From positions 186,001 through 250,000 of the forward strand of contig JAJDYX010000015.1 of assembly GCA_022824945.1 (NCBI GenBank): a stretch of DNA of 64,000 nt, written 5' to 3'. This document shows positions 60,601 through 64,000 of this stretch, piece by piece. The translations under genes and the position numbers were made by a program. The notes beneath the pieces were generated by a model, which worked only from the letters and a program-made list of their open reading frames with translations, was not told the DNA's origin and made no database searches. How positions within the stretch are numbered: the first letter of the stretch is position 1; every line of letters starts with the position of its first letter. This DNA comes from Candidatus Latescibacterota bacterium (lineage in GTDB: Bacteria; Latescibacterota; UBA2968).

Positions 60601-60701
60601 TTATTCCGCTGTCAGTTGTCAGTCCACCCAGCTCTGAGTAGCCAGTTACCAGTCCGTCCTACTCCCAATTCTTAATTCTTAATTTTTAATTCTTAATTCA
60701 C
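60601..60701. repeat. Simple AATTCTTA-type repeat in the intergenic region
   Basis: CAGTTGTCAGTC and CCAGTTACCAGTCC segments are followed by four near-identical AATTCTTA units (about 60666-60697). It resembles intergenic repeats known in cyanobacteria and others. No gene is seen. Confidence 0.5.
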
Positions 60702-61451
60702 CTATATCACCAGATCTCGACGCACCCCGCGCATATCCATTTCAAATTCAATATCGACCACTGGTGGCCTGGTAAAGTGCCAGCGGAAGCCGTGCCGCTG
60801 GGCTGGCTCAATACGATTGAACAAAATATCTTCTACCAGCCCGTCCAGAGAATGCACCGTGTACACATCCACCGCATTGATCATCTCCCATGACCCACCC
60901 AGACCAAACAAACGTTCGACCATTACATCCACCACATAACCAACCTTCTCCCTCATAGCATCTTCACTGGTATCCCCGCTACGGACAATGCCCTGCTCTA
61001 ATAATACTCCCTCGCGCAATTCCCCTGCCCCGGCGATCACCAGAGTCCGCGGTGTATCAGTCGCTGCCGGCACCGTATAGGAAAAAGCGTGCAGAACCGG
61101 TTCCCCAGGCGGATCGAACAACGGTGCCACATTGGTGCGGGCTATCGGATTCAACACTCCCACGTACAGGTCCCATGCCTTGAGCACCCGGCAATAATCC
61201 CGATTGAAAGCGATAAACCCCGCCATAGTAAAAGGCGCAGGCGAGCGCAACTCCATACCGCACAACGCCTGCCGATCTCGCCCAACCTCTTGCAAATGCG
61301 CCTCGACCCGATCAAATCCCTGCCGCCAGGGCAAAGCCTGCCCCAGTGTCACATGGACGATCTCCCAGCCGGAATCGGCAATAACACCGCAAGAATAGGG
61401 GTCAATACCCTTGAGAAAGTGGTAATGTCCTTCGGGTTTGGCAATCAACAT
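60702..61451 (-). CDS. Uncharacterised protein with possible RidA-like C-terminal domain
   Basis: A 249-residue soluble protein. I do not recognise the family with certainty. The second half (REKVGYVVDVMVERLFGLGGSWEMINAVDVYTVHSL, then VVDIEFEMDMRG) resembles the helix-strand-strand ending of RidA/YjgF enamine deaminases, and VLHAFSYTVPA and LVIAGAGEL could be the earlier strands. The N-terminal half (VHVTLGQALPWRQGFDRVEAHLQEVG) has no match I can name. ATG 61451 has AGAGAG upstream. It lies 17 bp downstream of the toroid-like gene and is probably cotranscribed. Confidence 0.6.
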   Translation of the reverse strand: MLIAKPEGHYHFLKGIDPYSCGVIADSGWEIVHVTLGQALPWRQGFDRVEAHLQEVGRDRQALCGMELRSPAPFTMAGFIAFNRDYCRVLKAWDLYVGVLNPIARTNVAPLFDPPGEPVLHAFSYTVPAATDTPRTLVIAGAGELREGVLLEQGIVRSGDTSEDAMREKVGYVVDVMVERLFGLGGSWEMINAVDVYTVHSLDGLVEDILFNRIEPAQRHGFRWHFTRPPVVDIEFEMDMRGVRRDLVI

Positions 61452-61468
61452 GATAACTCTCTGTACAA

Positions 61469-62329
61469 TTACAACCGCCCATTCGCCCTGAGCGTCAGCA
61501 GTGTTCCCAACGTCACCCAACCGCGCCATTCGAGTTCACAACCCGGACTCACAGCTTGCCAGGTAATATTCCACCCTCCATCTGCTTGTTGTTCCGCGAC
61601 AATGGCGTCGAGATTTGCCGCAACATCCTCTTCTCGAAAGTACTTGCGAAGCGGATGATCGGGCGTATTCGCCCAGTCGAGCGGTTTGCGGACATAGCCC
61701 GTGGCATGTGCATCGGCAACGAGACCCGCAGAAAACATCCCACCGACCAGACGCTCGAGTTCGCGCTCTGCGCGCGACCGGTCCGGCACATGGTAAAGAA
61801 AAGCCAGCACCACACCCATTTCATGCATCTCTACAGGTTGCAGATCGGCTATCTTTGACCAGCAGTACGCTGTTGCGTGATCTACCCACGCATGTTGAAC
61901 GCGATTCTTGTGTAGCAAACCAGCAATTGCAGCCGTTGGATTCAGAGACGCGGGTGGATCTTCAACTGTATTCCACCAGGATGCTCGCGGATAGCGATGT
62001 GCAGAAGGCAACAACCACGGAACGCCGCCTTCGGGCGTAGTAATCTCCATCAAATAATCGCAGGCGCGCTGCACCATATCGGCATCAAAACCCACGGCAT
62101 CGAGAAACTCAAGCGCGTGCTGCACCGGCACGGGTTGGCTTTCTGGACAGCGAATATCCGGTTCAAGGGCATGCCCAAATCCGCCATCTTCATTTTGATA
62201 GGCGCGAAGTGCTATAAGCACATGCTCCCGCGAACCGCCTTTGAAATGATAGGCAAACAACTGTCGCTCAAGCAGCCGCGCATTATTATAGATAAATTCT
62301 TCAGCGCGATCAAAAATTGTAGAACTCAT
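61469..62329 (-). CDS. Alpha-toroid (squalene-cyclase/prenyltransferase-like repeat) protein
   Basis: A 286-residue helical-repeat protein. QNEDGGFGHALEPDIRCPESQPVPVQHALEFL, TTPEGGVPWLLPSAH and AEQQADGGWNITW are QW-like motifs of the terpenoid-cyclase/prenyltransferase alpha-alpha toroid. Catalytic DxDD or DCTAE-type motifs are absent, so enzymatic cyclase activity is unlikely; it may bind sugar or act as a hydrolase. It is the second gene of a set with YkgJ and the RidA-like protein. Confidence 0.65.
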   Translation of the reverse strand: MSSTIFDRAEEFIYNNARLLERQLFAYHFKGGSREHVLIALRAYQNEDGGFGHALEPDIRCPESQPVPVQHALEFLDAVGFDADMVQRACDYLMEITTPEGGVPWLLPSAHRYPRASWWNTVEDPPASLNPTAAIAGLLHKNRVQHAWVDHATAYCWSKIADLQPVEMHEMGVVLAFLYHVPDRSRAERELERLVGGMFSAGLVADAHATGYVRKPLDWANTPDHPLRKYFREEDVAANLDAIVAEQQADGGWNITWQAVSPGCELEWRGWVTLGTLLTLRANGRL

Positions 62330-62344
62330 AGACTATATTCCCTC

Positions 62345-62890
62345 TCACCCCAACCCAATAAATTTGAGAAAAGTCTTTTTTCCACCCATCTCTTTGCGCG
62401 CATTCCACGCTTCAACTCTGGCATAATAGGGTTCTTCTTCCCACGCCTCCCACTTTGCAATAGCCTTAATTTCGCCCAACGGATTGTACCCATCGAGTTC
62501 ATACGGACAATCGGTAGATTGGCTAATGCTGAGCAACTCGATATCGCCCGCTTCGTCAAACTTGAGATCAAATGGATATCTTCGGCAAGTCACCGGGCGA
62601 TAATCGTATATAGTACACAAATCGTCTTCGCCCAGATATTGGCATCCGATCTCGGTTCTACGCAATCCCATAATGCGCTGACCAGACCTCAGACGTATCC
62701 AGCCGGGCTGGTCTTCGCCCCATTCAATCTCGCTGGGCTTATAAAAATCGACAACATCATAAGCCGCCTGGTTTGTGCCCTCAACAATGCGACGCACATC
62801 TTCGTCTGTTACCAGAACAATGGGGTCTCGACAGCAATTTCCACAGCGAGTGCAGCGAAACTTGAGCAAGTGTTTCCACTCTTGCGCCAT
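62345..62890 (-). CDS. YkgJ-type cysteine cluster protein
   Basis: A 181-residue zinc- or iron-chelating family protein. The N-terminal F-R-C-T-R-C-G-N-C-C cluster (Cys13, 16, 19, 20), followed by IGCQYLGEDDLCTIYDYRPVTCRRYPF, is the YkgJ/Fe-S or Zn-binding signature. Role unknown; members are proposed oxidoreductases or metal ligands. ATG 62890 has GGAGA. It lies 14 bp downstream of the enolase-superfamily gene. Confidence 0.9.
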   Translation of the reverse strand: MAQEWKHLLKFRCTRCGNCCRDPIVLVTDEDVRRIVEGTNQAAYDVVDFYKPSEIEWGEDQPGWIRLRSGQRIMGLRRTEIGCQYLGEDDLCTIYDYRPVTCRRYPFDLKFDEAGDIELLSISQSTDCPYELDGYNPLGEIKAIAKWEAWEEEPYYARVEAWNARKEMGGKKTFLKFIGLG

Positions 62891-62904
62891 ATCGTCTCCA
62901 ATGA

Positions 62905-64000
62905 TTATACGACCTTTTGCTCCAACCAGTCCTTCGTGATTTCAAGACCAAAGCCGGGGGCATCGCTCGGAATAAGATAACCGTCTTTGATCACGGGAGT
63001 TCCCGGCAGCGCGACGCGTTCTTCAAGCGGAACGCCCGGAGGCGATACCCCTTCGGAACGTTCGCCCCATTGTATCGCTGGCATAGCATAAGAAAGGTGC
63101 TGACCATAGGGATAATTCATACCCGCGTGACTGATAACCGTTAGCCCATGCGCCTCGGCAATATGGCATATCCGCATCAAAGTCGTGACACCACCTGCCC
63201 ACTGAATATCGGGTTGCAAAATATCGACAAGTCCCCGGCTCGCGGCTGTGGCAAAGGGATGGATAGTGTACCAGTGTTCGCCCGTAGCGAGAATTTGCCC
63301 GGAGACGCGTTGACGAATTTTCACATAGCTCTCCATATCTTCGGGCAGCACATAATCTTCGAGCCACTTGAGGCGATACGGTCTTAATGCTTCGACGAGG
63401 CGAACCGTGTATTCGACATTGAGCGACATCCAGGCATCGAGCATAAGTTCGACATCATCGCCGATCTGCTCGCGCGTTTTGGCAACCAACTCTTCAGTCC
63501 TATTTATCCCCTCAATACCGGACTCCGGTCCGTATCGCGCAAAGAGCTTGACCGCCTTGAAACCCAGTTCGAGAAACCATTCAATACTATTTTCCGTACC
63601 ATAAGATATATCTGTATTACTCGCATAACAGAAAATTTTATCTTTTTGCGGACCGCCCAAGAGCGCGTAAACAGGACGTTGCAAAATTTTTCCCTTTAAA
63701 TCCCACAGGGCATTATCCACAGCACTGATGGCATAGCTGGACAAACCCGCCGTATGATAAGGCGAGGAAGCCCGACGCATCATGTCCCACAGCTTTTCGG
63801 TCGCCATGCAATTTTGTCCCTCGAGCAAAGAGGCAAAATTATCGTTGATAATACTGAGCACTGGACCACTGTGATTGGTAAACCCCACCCCCCAGGTGCC
63901 GTCTTGCGCGGTCACGACACAGGCCGTGCGGGTCCAATTTGTATTCCACTCCGATCTTTTGAGATCGGGATATCGCGCCATAGGGCTGATAAAACCATCT
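62905..64000 (-). CDS. Enolase-superfamily mandelate racemase/rhamnonate dehydratase-like protein (cut by window end)
   Basis: At least 365 residues; the frame stays open to the window edge (codons before Met at 63981 read DGFISP), so the start is probably outside. Barrel landmarks are GFKAVKLFARYGP (Lys), LMLDAWMSLN (Asp), LKWLEDYVLPEDME (Glu), LATGEHWYTIHPF (Glu), VDILQPDIQWAGG and TVISHAGMNYPYGQHLSY (His). WISHxGMN-like His and MARYPDLKRSEWNTN match L-rhamnonate dehydratases more than mandelate racemase. The substrate is probably a sugar acid. It is likely the first visible gene of a four-gene run. Confidence 0.82.
   Translation of the reverse strand, partial: DGFISPMARYPDLKRSEWNTNWTRTACVVTAQDGTWGVGFTNHSGPVLSIINDNFASLLEGQNCMATEKLWDMMRRASSPYHTAGLSSYAISAVDNALWDLKGKILQRPVYALLGGPQKDKIFCYASNTDISYGTENSIEWFLELGFKAVKLFARYGPESGIEGINRTEELVAKTREQIGDDVELMLDAWMSLNVEYTVRLVEALRPYRLKWLEDYVLPEDMESYVKIRQRVSGQILATGEHWYTIHPFATAASRGLVDILQPDIQWAGGVTTLMRICHIAEAHGLTVISHAGMNYPYGQHLSYAMPAIQWGERSEGVSPPGVPLEERVALPGTPVIKDGYLIPSDAPGFGLEITKDWLEQKVV

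Noticed and set aside
1-64000. tRNA, rRNA, riboswitch, insertion sequence and prophage signals
   Set aside because: None could be recognised on either strand; no CCA-ended cloverleaf, transposase or integrase gene found by reading.

Overview
The window looks like a bacterial chromosome segment of roughly 50% G+C, most probably from a Latescibacterota- or Poribacteria-like lineage. That placement is inference from gene content: several formylglycine sulfatases, a phytanoyl-CoA dioxygenase-type enzyme, Gfo/Idh/MocA and enolase-superfamily sugar enzymes, an amidohydrolase paired with a Rieske protein, and a secreted protease carrying dockerin-like EF-hand repeats. No rRNA or tRNA gene, CRISPR array, insertion sequence or prophage was seen, and no conventional one-component or two-component regulator gene is present.

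Layout. 1-753: the C-terminal part of polyphosphate kinase. 727-5271 (minus): a sulfatase / Ldh_2-dehydrogenase / sulfatase / K+ channel run. 5414-11441: a kinase of the 2-phosphoglycerate kinase type, a cupin, S-adenosylmethionine decarboxylase, a TIM-barrel isomerase, a BrnT/BrnA toxin-antitoxin pair, a Rieske + amidohydrolase pair and a PhyH-type dioxygenase. 11461-16726: an S55 (SpoIVB-type) secreted protease with EF-hand repeats, a glutaminyl cyclase lipoprotein, a dihydroorotase-like metallohydrolase and a Gfo/Idh/MocA oxidoreductase. 16749-29755: a 13-kb metal-transport block, all on the minus strand. 29774-34805: a FrcBCA/Rbs-type sugar ABC transporter, a MATE exporter and a TIGR04282-type glycosyltransferase. 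34928-38364: two more sulfatases and a HicA/HicB pair. 38398-47076: housekeeping genes (gatA, gatB, tatA, pssA, an HtrA protease, truA, comEC). 47541-60259: amino-acid and fatty-acid biosynthesis (accA, an aspartate aminotransferase, argJ, alaC-like, cimA, leuD, leuC, leuA, ilvN), interrupted by an AAA ATPase + DUF4276-type pair. 60702-64000: an uncharacterised sugar-acid neighbourhood ending in a truncated rhamnonate dehydratase-like enolase-superfamily gene.

The most unusual system is the metal block. Read 5' to 3' on the minus strand it encodes a TolC-type outer-membrane protein, a periplasmic adaptor, a CusA/CzcA-type RND pump, a 768-residue fusion of an SO_0444-type permease (CSC motif, 24-residue His/Asp linker) to an SPFH/band-7 domain, an HflC-like and an HflK-like SPFH protein, an orphan periplasmic binding protein, a small membrane protein, and a ZIP-family transporter followed by a strong terminator. 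My interpretation is a heavy-metal efflux assembly in which three SPFH proteins may form a membrane scaffold around a permease, coupled to an RND tripartite pump.

A second notable element lies upstream of ilvN-leuA-leuC-leuD: a 50-codon leader ORF whose last 19 residues contain 10 Leu, 2 Ile and 1 Val, followed by mutually exclusive inverted repeats, as expected for ribosome-mediated attenuation. A 39-codon ORF with a perfect ribosome-binding site sits between ilvN and leuA.
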